A stretch of DNA of 64,000 bases from Mycobacterium sp. 1164966.3. Lineage in GTDB: Bacteria > Actinomycetota > Actinomycetes > Mycobacteriales > Mycobacteriaceae. The notes below the pieces were generated by a model. It saw nothing but the letters and a program-made list of their open reading frames with translations. It did not search any database and was not told the origin of the DNA. Where the stretch lies: positions 62,001-126,000 of the forward strand of contig NZ_LZSG01000005.1 of NCBI RefSeq assembly GCF_001665395.1. Direction: 5' to 3'. Shown here one piece after another: positions 28,495-37,260 of the stretch; the first letter of the stretch is position 1; each line of letters begins with the position of its first letter. The position numbers and the translations under genes are program-made.

Positions 28495-29984
28495 CGGCGC
28501 CCGTCCCGCCGATCGGCGCGCAGATCTCGGCCCTGGCCCGACTTGCTCCCGACGAACCGGCGGTCAGCAGCGACGGACGCACCATCACCCGTGCCGAGCT
28601 GGACATCTCGACCAACCGGCTGGCGCGCGCCTACGCCGAGCGTGGCGTGGGCACGGGCGATTACGTGACCATCGCACTGCCCAACTCCGTCGAGTGGGTG
28701 CAGGCCGCGGTGGCGTGCTGGAAGCTCGGTGCGGTGCCGCAGCCGCTGTCCCCACGATTGCCGGACGCGGAGTTCGAGGCCCTGCTGCAACTGAAGCCCC
28801 GCGCCCTGCTGGTCGGCCGATCGAGCCCCGGAATCCCCAGCGTCCCAGCGGGTTTCGTTCCGGACTCCGGCCTGTCCGATGCCCCGCTACCGGAGGCGGT
28901 GTCGCCGTGCTGGAAGTCGCTGGCGTCGGGAGGCAGCACGGGCCGGCCCAAGCTCATCGAGGCCGGCGGGGACAGCCGGGTCCCGTCGGCCATCGGCTAT
29001 CCGCTGGGCGCGCAAGAGGGCGACACCACGCTGGTGCCGGTGCCGTTGAGTCACAACACCGGCTGCACCACAGCGGTGATCGCGCTGCTGATGCGCCACC
29101 ACCTGGTGCTGATGCGGCGGTTCGACCCGCACGAGTTCCTGCGGCTGATCACCGACCACCGGGTCACCTTCCTGACCACAGTCCCGACGATCATGCAACG
29201 GGTTTTGCCGGTGTACCAAGCCAGTCGGGAAGACGATCCGGACTCCTATGACCTGTCGTCGATCCGACGGTTCTGGCACCTGGGAGCGCCTTGCCCGCCG
29301 GCGGTCAAGCAGGCGTGGATCGATCTGCTGGGTCGCGAAGTGGTGTGGGAACTGTACGGCGGCACCGAATTACAGGCGCTGACCTTCATCTCCGGCGACC
29401 AGTGGCTGACGCATCGCGGCTCGGTCGGCACGGTGGTCGCCGGTGAGATGAAGGTGCTCGACGACGACGGCCGGGAGTGCCCGCCCGGCGTCGTCGGCGA
29501 GATCTACATGCGGCCTGCTCCGGGCAGCGCGCCCACCTACCGTTACGTCGGCGTCAACGCCAAGACTCGCGACGGCTGGGACTCTTTGGGCGACTTGGGC
29601 TACTTCGACGACGACGGGTTCCTGTACCTCTCGGACCGCCGGGTCGACATGTTCACCGTCGGCGGGCGCAACGTCTACCCCGCCGAGATCGAGGGTGCGC
29701 TGTCGGCTCACCCGGAGGTGCTGTCCTGCCTGGTCGTCGGTGTACCGGACCCGAACGACGGCGATCTGGGCCAAGTGCCGTACGCGCTGGTGCACACCGC
29801 CGACGGGTCCACGCTGGACGCCGGTGCGGTGCAGCAGTTTCTGCGCGAACGCATCGAGGCGTACAAGGTGCCCCGGGTCGTCGAATTCGTCAGCAATCCG
29901 CTGCGCGACGACGCCGGCAAGGCGCGGCGGTCAGCAGTGCGAGATGAGGTCATCGCGCGGTTGCGATCTGGTGAAGTTCGATGA
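28491..29984 (+). CDS. AMP-dependent acyl-CoA synthetase/ligase
   Basis: This 497-residue ANL-superfamily enzyme shows SLASGGSTGRPKLI (P-loop), ELYGGTELQ, the hinge region GDLGYFDDDGFLYLSDRRVDMF with GGRNVYPAEIE, and a C-terminal Lys in DDAGKARRSAV. It adenylates a carboxylic acid and transfers it to CoA. The GGSTGRPK loop resembles bile-acid-type CoA ligases, so a bulky acid substrate is possible. GTG 28491 overlaps the php stop by 4 bases. I do not recall this gene beside php in M. tuberculosis. The longer open frame from 27630 is a shadow of php. Confidence 0.88.
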   Translation: MTAPVPPIGAQISALARLAPDEPAVSSDGRTITRAELDISTNRLARAYAERGVGTGDYVTIALPNSVEWVQAAVACWKLGAVPQPLSPRLPDAEFEALLQLKPRALLVGRSSPGIPSVPAGFVPDSGLSDAPLPEAVSPCWKSLASGGSTGRPKLIEAGGDSRVPSAIGYPLGAQEGDTTLVPVPLSHNTGCTTAVIALLMRHHLVLMRRFDPHEFLRLITDHRVTFLTTVPTIMQRVLPVYQASREDDPDSYDLSSIRRFWHLGAPCPPAVKQAWIDLLGREVVWELYGGTELQALTFISGDQWLTHRGSVGTVVAGEMKVLDDDGRECPPGVVGEIYMRPAPGSAPTYRYVGVNAKTRDGWDSLGDLGYFDDDGFLYLSDRRVDMFTVGGRNVYPAEIEGALSAHPEVLSCLVVGVPDPNDGDLGQVPYALVHTADGSTLDAGAVQQFLRERIEAYKVPRVVEFVSNPLRDDAGKARRSAVRDEVIARLRSGEVR

Positions 29985-30066
29985 TGACGGTGAGTCGCGG
30001 AATCGCAAGCATGGGTGTTGGATTGAGACTATATTTCTCAGCGGCGCCGGGCCGTCGGGAACGACC

Positions 30067-30840
30067 ATGAGCGGGGAGGCTGGTGGCGAAATGCCCACAC
30101 ACACCGTTGATTACGCCGGCCTCAGCGACACCGGCCGTCAACGAACCAGTAACCAGGACCGCTGGGGAGTCAATGCCGAGCAGGGTCTGTTCATAGTCGC
30201 CGACGGCGTTGCCTCCAGCAGCCACGGCGACCGGGCCGCCGAAATGGTTGTCGACTTGCTCCCGCAATACCTGCAACGCCACCTCGACTCCGTCGGCCTG
30301 GACGACCCCACCGCTCCCGAGCGGCTGGCCACCGCGATCGCCGAAATCTCGAACAACTTGCGCAGCAGCGGCGACAACGATCCCGGGATGGCCGGAGCCA
30401 GCACCACGGTGGTGGCCGTGGTCGTCTCCGGTCTGCGAGCATTGGTCGGCCATCTGGGCGACAGCCGCGGCTACTTGTACCGCAACCAGCAATTGCATCG
30501 CCTGACTCGCGACCACAGCCTGGTCCAGGCCCTGGTCGATGCGGGGGAAGTCGAGCCGCAGAATGCCCGGGCGCATCCGTCGCGCAGCGTGATCACGCGG
30601 CATGTGGGCATGGCTCCGCCGGCGCATCCCGATGTTTCCGCAGTCGATTTGCAGCCGGGCGACCGCGTAATGCTGTGCAGCGACGGTTTGCACGGAGTGG
30701 TCGACGATGCGTCGCTGGCCCAGATCCTCGGCTCCCAGCCGAGTCCACGTGCGGCATGCGCGGCGCTGATCGAAGCGGCCAACAACGGTGGCGGGCCCGA
30801 CAACATCACCACCATCGTCATCGACGTCGTCGGCCAATAG
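30067..30840 (+). CDS. PP2C-family serine/threonine phosphatase
   Basis: From ATG 30067 this encodes 257 residues, a complete PPM domain. Metal-binding Asp residues occur in NQDRWG (D31), VADGV (D46), LGDSR and CSDGLHG, and in the final GGPDNITTI. It removes phosphate from Ser/Thr residues with Mn or Mg. There is no membrane anchor, unlike PstP. GGGAA lies 5-6 bases before ATG 30067; ATG 30091 is an alternative. No cognate kinase is nearby. It is convergent with the acyltransferase gene, whose stop follows after one base. Confidence 0.88.
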   Translation: MSGEAGGEMPTHTVDYAGLSDTGRQRTSNQDRWGVNAEQGLFIVADGVASSSHGDRAAEMVVDLLPQYLQRHLDSVGLDDPTAPERLATAIAEISNNLRSSGDNDPGMAGASTTVVAVVVSGLRALVGHLGDSRGYLYRNQQLHRLTRDHSLVQALVDAGEVEPQNARAHPSRSVITRHVGMAPPAHPDVSAVDLQPGDRVMLCSDGLHGVVDDASLAQILGSQPSPRAACAALIEAANNGGGPDNITTIVIDVVGQ

Positions 30841-30841
30841 C

Positions 30842-32005
30842 TCAGGGAGCGATGGCTTCCGCTTCCGGATCACTCACCGAGACTTCGGCGGGGTGGGCAC
30901 GTTTCTCCCAGCGCCGCAACGCTTCCCGGCACGGCGACTCGACCAGGGCATAACTGACTGCCGCAATCGCGAAACCGAAAATCACCGTCAGCACCAGCAC
31001 GGTGGGCATCCGCCCGCTGAACGGGAAGGTGCCGATCACCGGAAACACCATCGCCAGCGCGGCCAGGTGCCAGATGAAAAGGCCGTACGACCAACGCCCC
31101 AGGGTCACCATGACCGGGCTGCCCAGCAATCGGTGCGGCGTCTCGGGCCGGTCCAACACCAACGGGGCCACGAGCGCGAACGCCACCAGCGACCCCGTCG
31201 CCGTCTTGATCGCGAATTGGACGGCCGTGCCCGGGACCAGCCCCTCCGGACCGGCCAGCGGGGAGGCCGCCACCAGGTAGGCCAGCACCGCGATGACGGC
31301 CATCGGCACCCGGCGGCGGGCCATTCGGTGCGGCAACCCGATGGGGCTGTAGGCCCACTCCGCCAGCAACATGCCCGCGGCGAACCAGGAGAAAAACGCC
31401 GGCGGCCAGTTCAGCGGCGTGATCCCCGGACCGCCGCTCACCGGCACCCAGCCCCACGCCCAGCTGAGTGCGCCCAGCGCCGCAATCGCCGGCACCCGCG
31501 CGGCGACCGGAATCCGGCGCGCAAGAAACGCCAGCACGGGCAGCGCCAGGTAGAAGGTGACTTCGACGGACAGACTCCACATCTGGGTCAGCCCGCCGGT
31601 GAGGGTCAGCGGCACATAGATCTGGGTGAGCGTCAGGTTAGCCAGCCACACCGTCAGGCTGGCGTGGTCCGCGTCGGGCAGCAGGCTCAGGATTACCACG
31701 ACCGCCACCAGATAGGCGGGCATGATGCGGACCACCCGCGATCGCAGGTAGTGGCCGGTCAGCGGCCGGGGCCCCAGATCGCGTGCGGCCGCGACATGTC
31801 CGCGCCACAACAGGAACCCTGACAACGCGAAGAACACCGCGACGGCCAGATCGAACCGGCCGAACAACCGACCGAACACACCGCCGGAGTGGCCGGTCTG
31901 AAACGCGACGTGGGTGACGACGACGCCGATGGCGGCACACGCGCGCATTCCCTCAACGGCGGGCAGGAAGCTGCGGACCCCGCCGACCTGCTGGGCATCG
32001 CTCAC
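30842..32005 (-). CDS. Acyltransferase family 3 (OafA/NodX type) membrane protein
   Basis: This protein of about 387 residues has ten or so membrane helices and the acyltransferase-3 marks: FLPAVEGMRACAAIGVVVTHVAFQ with the catalytic His, the RIMPAYLVA region and the MWSLSVEVTFYL stretch. It likely transfers an acyl group from acyl-CoA to an exported sugar or lipid. Orthologue of Rv0228. I chose GTG 32005; an in-frame ATG at 32053 would add 16 residues but has no ribosome site. The two envelope genes on the other strand begin about 160 bases away. Confidence 0.87.
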   Translation of the reverse strand: MSDAQQVGGVRSFLPAVEGMRACAAIGVVVTHVAFQTGHSGGVFGRLFGRFDLAVAVFFALSGFLLWRGHVAAARDLGPRPLTGHYLRSRVVRIMPAYLVAVVVILSLLPDADHASLTVWLANLTLTQIYVPLTLTGGLTQMWSLSVEVTFYLALPVLAFLARRIPVAARVPAIAALGALSWAWGWVPVSGGPGITPLNWPPAFFSWFAAGMLLAEWAYSPIGLPHRMARRRVPMAVIAVLAYLVAASPLAGPEGLVPGTAVQFAIKTATGSLVAFALVAPLVLDRPETPHRLLGSPVMVTLGRWSYGLFIWHLAALAMVFPVIGTFPFSGRMPTVLVLTVIFGFAIAAVSYALVESPCREALRRWEKRAHPAEVSVSDPEAEAIAP

Positions 32006-32163
32006 CGTCCCAGTTTGCCCGTCCTGCAGCGCACGACAATCGGGTACACCCATATTCTGCTGTTAGGGTCGAACGGGTTTGCCTCGCTGCTTGGTCAGGT
32101 CGGAGCGGGTCGCGACCGACGAGTCCAATGGACTGCAATGCATCAGGAGGAGGTCACAGCAAC

Positions 32164-33402
32164 GTGAATCGGGCGGTCATGTTGCGATTCGGCGCATGCG
32201 GGATCATCGGACTCGGCGCCGCTCTGCTGATCGCGGCGTTGCTGTTGTCGACGTACACGAGCAAACGAATCACCAAGATCCCGCTGAATGTCGACGCCAC
32301 ACTGATCAGTAACGGCAGCGGCACGGCGCTCGACGCGGCGTCCCTGTCAACCGACCACGTCGTCACGAACCAGAACGTGCAGCTGGTCTCGCAGCAGCAG
32401 ATCACCGTCGAGAACCCCGCCAATGCCGATGTGGTCACGTTTCAGGCAGGTACTTCGGTGCGGCGCACCGACAAGCAAAAAGACACCGGCTTGCTGCTGG
32501 CGATCGTCGACTTCGTCACCCTCAACCGCAAGACCGCGATGGCGGTCTCGAACCCCAGCGGATTTGTCCAGAAGCCGCGCGCTTTCAACGACGACAATCC
32601 GCCGACCACCACGCCGCTGCCGCACACCGGGCTGTCCTACCGATTCCCGTTCCACACCGATAAGAAGACGTATCAATACTTCGACCCGATCGCGCAGAAG
32701 CCGTTCGACGCCACCTTCGAGGACGAAGAAGACGTCAACGGTTTGACCACATACCGGTTCAAACAGAACGTCGGCTACAACGCCGCAGGCACGCTGACGG
32801 ACCCCATCGAGTACCCGTCGCTGTTGACCAACAGAGAGGACGGCAAGATCACCACCTCCGCGAAGATGTGGGGGGTGGCCGGCGAGCCCGACGAACAGAT
32901 CACGATGACGCGCTACTACGCCGCGCAGCGGACGTTCTGGGTGGACCCGGTGACGGGCACCATCGTCAAAAAAACCGAGCGCGCCAACCACTACTTCGCT
33001 CGCGACAAGATGAAGCCGGAAGTGCGGCTGGCCGACTACACGGTCACCTTCACCGAAGACACCGTCGAGTCCCAGGTGAACGCAGCGCGCGACGAGCGTG
33101 ATCGGCTGGCGCTGTGGTCGCGGGTGCTACCGATCACGTTCACCGCGGTCGGCTTGATCGCGCTGGTCGGCGGTGGATTGCTGGCGTCGTTCAGCCTGCG
33201 CACCGAGAGCGCGTTGATCGATCCGGGCCTGGACCGCGGCGACCACGACTACTACGGCCGCGGACTCGACGAGCCGGTGCCGGGCGCCGAGGCCGAGACC
33301 GAGAAATTGCCCACGCAGCGTCCGGATCTGCATCCGGATCCCAGCCCGCCTGATCCCCCACCGGATCCCCCGGGCGCGGGCGCCCCAACCGTGGAGGCCT
33401 AA
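32164..33402 (+). CDS. DUF3068 membrane-anchored protein (Rv0227c-like)
   Basis: The protein (412 aa from GTG 32164) has an N-terminal helix (about 8-30), a large exported domain (DNPPTTTPLPHTGLSYRFPF, DEEDVNGLTTYRF), a second helix near 320-340 and a Pro/Asp-rich cytosolic tail. This is the DUF3068 layout, sometimes annotated as a PorA-family porin in actinobacteria; a porin function is not supported by anything seen here. AGGAGGAGG lies about 10 bases upstream. The next gene begins 7 bases after the stop, so the two are an operon. Confidence 0.85.
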   Translation: MNRAVMLRFGACGIIGLGAALLIAALLLSTYTSKRITKIPLNVDATLISNGSGTALDAASLSTDHVVTNQNVQLVSQQQITVENPANADVVTFQAGTSVRRTDKQKDTGLLLAIVDFVTLNRKTAMAVSNPSGFVQKPRAFNDDNPPTTTPLPHTGLSYRFPFHTDKKTYQYFDPIAQKPFDATFEDEEDVNGLTTYRFKQNVGYNAAGTLTDPIEYPSLLTNREDGKITTSAKMWGVAGEPDEQITMTRYYAAQRTFWVDPVTGTIVKKTERANHYFARDKMKPEVRLADYTVTFTEDTVESQVNAARDERDRLALWSRVLPITFTAVGLIALVGGGLLASFSLRTESALIDPGLDRGDHDYYGRGLDEPVPGAEAETEKLPTQRPDLHPDPSPPDPPPDPPGAGAPTVEA

Positions 33403-33409
33403 CGACGGG

Positions 33410-35128
33410 GTGACCGCAGTACTCCGCCAGGCTCAGTACTGGTCCCGGCCGGGCTACGCGTTGCTCCTTGCGCTGCTGGTGATCGGGCCGGCGCTGGGAC
33501 CCGGATACCTGCTGCTGCGCGATGCGGTTTCCACTCCCCGGTCGTATATCTCCGACACCGCGCTGGGATTGACGGCGGCGCCGCGGGCGACGCCGCAGGA
33601 TTTCGCCGTTGCACTGGCCTCGCACGTGCTCGACGGCGGCCTCGTGGTGAAGGCACTGCTGGTCTTGGGATTGTGGCTGGCGGGCTGGGGCGCGGCGCGA
33701 TTGGTTGCGGTGGCGCTGCCCGCGGCGGGCGCCGGGGGCCAGTTCGTCGCGATCACCCTGGCGATCTGGAATCCCTATGTCGGCGAACGGCTGCTACAGG
33801 GTCACTGGAGCCTGCTGGTTGGCTACGGCTGCTTGCCCTGGGTCGCCGCGGCGATGCTGACCCTGCGCTCAGCGCCCGACGGGATGTGGAGGGGAATCTT
33901 CGAACTCGCCTTTTGGGTCGCGTTGGCCGGGCTAACCCCGACGGGGTTGCTGCTGGCCGCGACGGTGGCGCTGGTCAGCGCCGCAGTGCGCGGCGAGGGC
34001 CGGTCACGCTGGCTGTGCTCGGCGGTGGCTCTGGGTGCGGCCGTGGTGGCTGCGCTGCCGTGGCTCACGGCAGCGGCGCTGGGCTCGTCGTTGCCGTCGC
34101 GTACGCCGGCGAACGCACTCGGGGTGACCGCCTTCGCGCCTCGCGCCGAGCCTGGGCTGGGCACGCTCGGTAGCCTGGCCAGCCTCGGCGGCATCTGGAA
34201 CGGCGAAGCCGTACCCACTTCGCGGACAACGCTTTTGGCCGTCTCGTCGGCCGTGGTGCTGTTGGGCTTGGTGGCCGTCGGACTACCGTCAGTCGTGCGC
34301 CTCCCGGCTGCGGTGCCGCTGCTGGTGCTGGCGGCGGTGGCCGTGGTGGTCCCGGCCGCTTTGGCGACGGGCCCCGGCCTGCATGTGCTGCGGACGCTGG
34401 TCGACGCCTTCCCCGGCTTCGGTGTGCTGCGCGACGGACAGAAGTGGGTGGCGCTGGCGATGCCGGGCTACGCGCTGTCCGGCGCGGGGGCGTTGGTGAC
34501 GCTGCGCCGGCTGTCGCAGCCCGGCTTGACGGCGCTGGTCTGCTGCTTCGCGTTGATTCTCGCGCTGCCCGATCTGGCTTGGGGCGTCTGGGGCAAGGTT
34601 CAGTCGGTGCGATACCCGCCCGGGTGGAGCGCAGTGGCGGCCGCAGTCAACGCGCGGCCGGGAACGGTGGCGGTGCTGCCGGCCGGCACCATGCGGATGT
34701 ACTTCTGGTCGGGTCCGGCACCGGTACTCGATCCGCTACCGCGCTGGGTGCGCGCCGACGTGCTGAGCACCGGTGATCTCACCATTTCCGGCGTGACGAT
34801 CCCCGGAGAAGGGACGCATGCCCGTTCGGTGCAGGAGTTGCTGCGGGCCGGGCAGGATCCCGCTACGTTGGCCGCCGCGGGGGTGGCGTGGCTGGTGGTC
34901 GAGTCGGACACCGCCGGCGACATGGGCGATGCGGCGCGCACCGTCGACGCGCTGACACCGACCTATCGCGACGGCCAAATCGCCGTGTACTGGATCGGTG
35001 GGCATACCGGCGGCGCGCCCGTTAGTCGCGTGCGGGCGACGTTGATCGCGCATTGGGCATGGCTGGCGCTACTCTTCGGGGCCGCTGCCGGGGCAGTACT
35101 CACCGGCTGGCGCCGGCGCCCGTCCTAA
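33410..35128 (+). CDS. Multi-spanning membrane protein, GT-C-like (Rv0226c-like)
   Basis: This 572-residue protein has about twelve hydrophobic helices and a periplasmic loop between the last two. The N-terminal loop holds LAIWNPYVGERLLQGHWS, similar in place to the first loop of GT-C enzymes; catalytic acidic residues are not obvious from sequence alone. It starts at GTG 33410, overlapping the operon with DUF3068, and is orthologous to Rv0226c. The neighbours (glycosyltransferase, methyltransferase, acyltransferase) suggest a role in envelope glycan or glycolipid export or synthesis. The gene ends directly at a long palindrome. Confidence 0.85.
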   Translation: MTAVLRQAQYWSRPGYALLLALLVIGPALGPGYLLLRDAVSTPRSYISDTALGLTAAPRATPQDFAVALASHVLDGGLVVKALLVLGLWLAGWGAARLVAVALPAAGAGGQFVAITLAIWNPYVGERLLQGHWSLLVGYGCLPWVAAAMLTLRSAPDGMWRGIFELAFWVALAGLTPTGLLLAATVALVSAAVRGEGRSRWLCSAVALGAAVVAALPWLTAAALGSSLPSRTPANALGVTAFAPRAEPGLGTLGSLASLGGIWNGEAVPTSRTTLLAVSSAVVLLGLVAVGLPSVVRLPAAVPLLVLAAVAVVVPAALATGPGLHVLRTLVDAFPGFGVLRDGQKWVALAMPGYALSGAGALVTLRRLSQPGLTALVCCFALILALPDLAWGVWGKVQSVRYPPGWSAVAAAVNARPGTVAVLPAGTMRMYFWSGPAPVLDPLPRWVRADVLSTGDLTISGVTIPGEGTHARSVQELLRAGQDPATLAAAGVAWLVVESDTAGDMGDAARTVDALTPTYRDGQIAVYWIGGHTGGAPVSRVRATLIAHWAWLALLFGAAAGAVLTGWRRRPS

Positions 35129-35129
35129 C

Positions 35130-35189
35130 GCGAGCAGACGCAAAATCGCCCATTTCGTTGCCAAAATGGGCGATTTTGCGTCTGCTCGC
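35130..35189. repeat. Perfect 26-bp-arm palindrome (GAGCAGACGC family, copy 1)
   Basis: Arms 35130-35155 and 35164-35189 are perfect complements with an 8-base loop. The element starts 2 bases after one stop codon and ends 3 bases before the convergent stop, so it fills the whole gap between the two genes. Its outer bases (GCGAGCAGACGCAAAATC) recur at 43618, 60658 and 63141. A bidirectional terminator is the likely role. Confidence 0.85.
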
Positions 35190-35192
35190 GCT

Positions 35193-36347
35193 CTACATCA
35201 CACCGCTGACGAAGCCGCCGGCTTGCGCCGCCTCCAGCACACTGCGCATCGCGTCGGCGCTTTGCCGCCAGGAGAATTCGGCGCTGCGCGTCTGCGCTTT
35301 GGTGCCGAGCTGGTCTCGCAGCACCGGGTCGGACAGCAGTTGCTCGAGCCGGTCCACCAATTGGGCGCGGTCGTCCACCAGCACCCCGGTCACCCCGTCG
35401 ACGATCGAGTCGGACAATCCGCCCGACGACCGGTAGCCGATAGTGGGGACGCGGTGCTGGGCCGCCTCGACCACCGCGAGCGCCCAGCCTTCCTTGCGCG
35501 AAGGCAGCACATGCACCCACGCGCTTTGCAGCACATGGTGTTTCGTCACGTCGTCGACGTGGCCATGGAATGTCACCGCCGGGCCGATGTCGAGCCGCTG
35601 GACGTGATCGACGAGCCGCTGCCGCCACCAGCCGTCGCCGACGATCTCGAGGTGCAGACCCGGAATGCGCGGCCGTAGCTCCGCCACGGCCTCCAGCGCG
35701 TCCTCGATCTGCTTGTGCGGCACCAGTCGCGAGAGCACGACCACCCGGGGCGCTGCGGCCCGCGGTCCGGACAGGGTAAGCGCCGGTGCCTCGTCGAGAC
35801 CGTTGCGTACCACCGCGATCCGCTCGTTGCCCACCCCCAGCGCGACCAGATCGCGCGCCGACGGCAGCGACACCGTCAGGTACTGGTTGTGCCGGTGCAG
35901 CCGCGGCGACAGCGTCGACTCGACGAACCAGCCGACCTTCGAGATCACAGGGCCCGCCACCGGCCATTGCTCGCGGTGACAGTGGTGCACGAGCACCACC
36001 ACCCGTCGCCCGTACACCAACCGGGCAAGGAAAGGCAGGCCGTTCTGGGTATCGACGACCAGGTCGGGGCGCACTCGTCGCAGTGGCCCGAGCCGGAATC
36101 GGCCGGCGACCATCGCCAACAGCGCCAAGATGTACACCGAGTACCGCCCACCGGCGCGGCTGATCCGCACCCCGTCGGCGACTTCCCGTCGCGGCGCGCC
36201 CGGATAGCGCGCAGTGCGCAAGGTGACCTCGATCCCGGAGGCGGCCAGTTGAGCGCCGATGCGCTGTAGGTAGGTCTCGCTGCCGCCGCCCTGTGGATGA
36301 CCGGTATCGCGCCAGCACAGCAGCAGTACCGAGCGCAGGTCAGACAT
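35193..36347 (-). CDS. GT4-family glycosyltransferase (Rv0225-like)
   Basis: This 384-residue protein is a GT-B enzyme. The N-terminal GGGSETYLQRIG glycine loop and the C-terminal acid motif SRKEGWALAVVEA (E-x7-E) with nucleotide-binding GLS and DGVTGVLVDD are typical of GT4 retaining transferases. It should transfer a sugar from a nucleotide donor to an envelope acceptor in the cytosol. Orthologue of Rv0225. It is divergent from the methyltransferase gene by about 40 bases. Confidence 0.9.
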   Translation of the reverse strand: MSDLRSVLLLCWRDTGHPQGGGSETYLQRIGAQLAASGIEVTLRTARYPGAPRREVADGVRISRAGGRYSVYILALLAMVAGRFRLGPLRRVRPDLVVDTQNGLPFLARLVYGRRVVVLVHHCHREQWPVAGPVISKVGWFVESTLSPRLHRHNQYLTVSLPSARDLVALGVGNERIAVVRNGLDEAPALTLSGPRAAAPRVVVLSRLVPHKQIEDALEAVAELRPRIPGLHLEIVGDGWWRQRLVDHVQRLDIGPAVTFHGHVDDVTKHHVLQSAWVHVLPSRKEGWALAVVEAAQHRVPTIGYRSSGGLSDSIVDGVTGVLVDDRAQLVDRLEQLLSDPVLRDQLGTKAQTRSAEFSWRQSADAMRSVLEAAQAGGFVSGVM

Positions 36348-36388
36348 AAGTCGTCAGCCTAACCGGTAACGGCCGTAGGGTGTTGCGA

Positions 36389-37156
36389 GTGGCGGCGACC
36401 GACATTTTCGCGCGGCGGGCGACGCTGGCCCGCTCGCTGCGGCTGCTGTCCGAATTCCGCAACGAACAGCCGGACCCGGCGCGCTTCTACGGCGCACTGG
36501 CCGCCGACACCGCGACCATGATCGGTGATCTGTGGCGGGCCACTCACGGTGAGTCGCCCGTCGGCCGCACCCTGCTCGACGTCGGCGGCGGCCCGGGTTA
36601 CTTCGGGAGTGCCTTTGCCGACGCCGGCATCCGATACATCGGTCTAGAACCGGACCCGAACGAGATGCATGCGAGCGGACCGGCCCCACCCCGGGGCTCA
36701 GGCATGTTCGTCCGGGCATCGGGCATGGCGCTGCCCTTCGCCGACGACTCGGTGGACATCTGCTTGTCGTCCAACGTCGCCGAACACGTGCCGCGGCCCT
36801 GGCAGCTGGGCGACGAGATGCTGCGAGTCACCAGGCCGGGCGGGCTGGCGGTGCTGTCCTACACGGTGTGGCTCGGGCCCTTCGGAGGGCACGAGATGGG
36901 GCTGAGCCACTATCTCGGTGGATACCGCGCCGCCGCCCGCTATGCGCGCAGGCACGGTCATCCGGCAAAGAACAACTACGGGTCGTCGTTATTCGCGGTG
37001 TCCGCGGCCGACGGGCTGAACTGGGCCTCCGGCACCGGCGCAGTCATCGCCGCTTTTCCGCGCTACCACCCGCGATGGGCATGGTGGCTGACCGCGGTGC
37101 CGGTGCTGCGAGAGTTCCTGGTCAGCAATCTCGTGCTGGTGCTCCAACCGCGATAA
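36389..37156 (+). CDS. SAM-dependent class I methyltransferase (Rv0224c-like)
   Basis: From GTG 36389 this encodes 255 residues, starting AATDIFARRATL as its M. tuberculosis orthologue begins AVTDVFARR. The SAM site is TLLDVGGGPGYFG, with an acidic residue in GLEPDPNE and the later PFADDSVDICLSSNVAEHV. GTG 36380, which the open frame also allows, would add 3 residues and is less likely. The substrate is unknown; the neighbouring glycosyltransferase makes a glycan or glycolipid acceptor plausible. A KstR-type site begins one base after its stop. Confidence 0.9.
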   Translation: MAATDIFARRATLARSLRLLSEFRNEQPDPARFYGALAADTATMIGDLWRATHGESPVGRTLLDVGGGPGYFGSAFADAGIRYIGLEPDPNEMHASGPAPPRGSGMFVRASGMALPFADDSVDICLSSNVAEHVPRPWQLGDEMLRVTRPGGLAVLSYTVWLGPFGGHEMGLSHYLGGYRAAARYARRHGHPAKNNYGSSLFAVSAADGLNWASGTGAVIAAFPRYHPRWAWWLTAVPVLREFLVSNLVLVLQPR

Positions 37157-37170
37157 TGGAACATGTTCTA
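37157..37170. promoter_or_regulatory. KstR-type operator upstream of the aldehyde dehydrogenase
   Basis: TGGAACATGTTCTA fits the mycobacterial KstR pattern TNNAAC-NN-GTTNNA exactly and contains a perfect 10-bp palindrome GAACATGTTC. I recall Rv0223c being in the KstR regulon for cholesterol catabolism. The site lies about 90 bases before ATG 37261. Confidence 0.7.
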
Positions 37171-37260
37171 ATCTTGCTGCGCCTTGGGTAGGGTGGCGCC
37201 ATGCGCGCCGGCGACGATATAGCGCGCAGCGACGAAATAGGCGAGGAGGAGCGGCGCAAT

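Noticed and set aside
37157..37170. LexA/SOS box
   Set aside because: GAAC and GTTC are separated by 2 bases, not 4 as in the mycobacterial SOS box; the KstR pattern fits fully.
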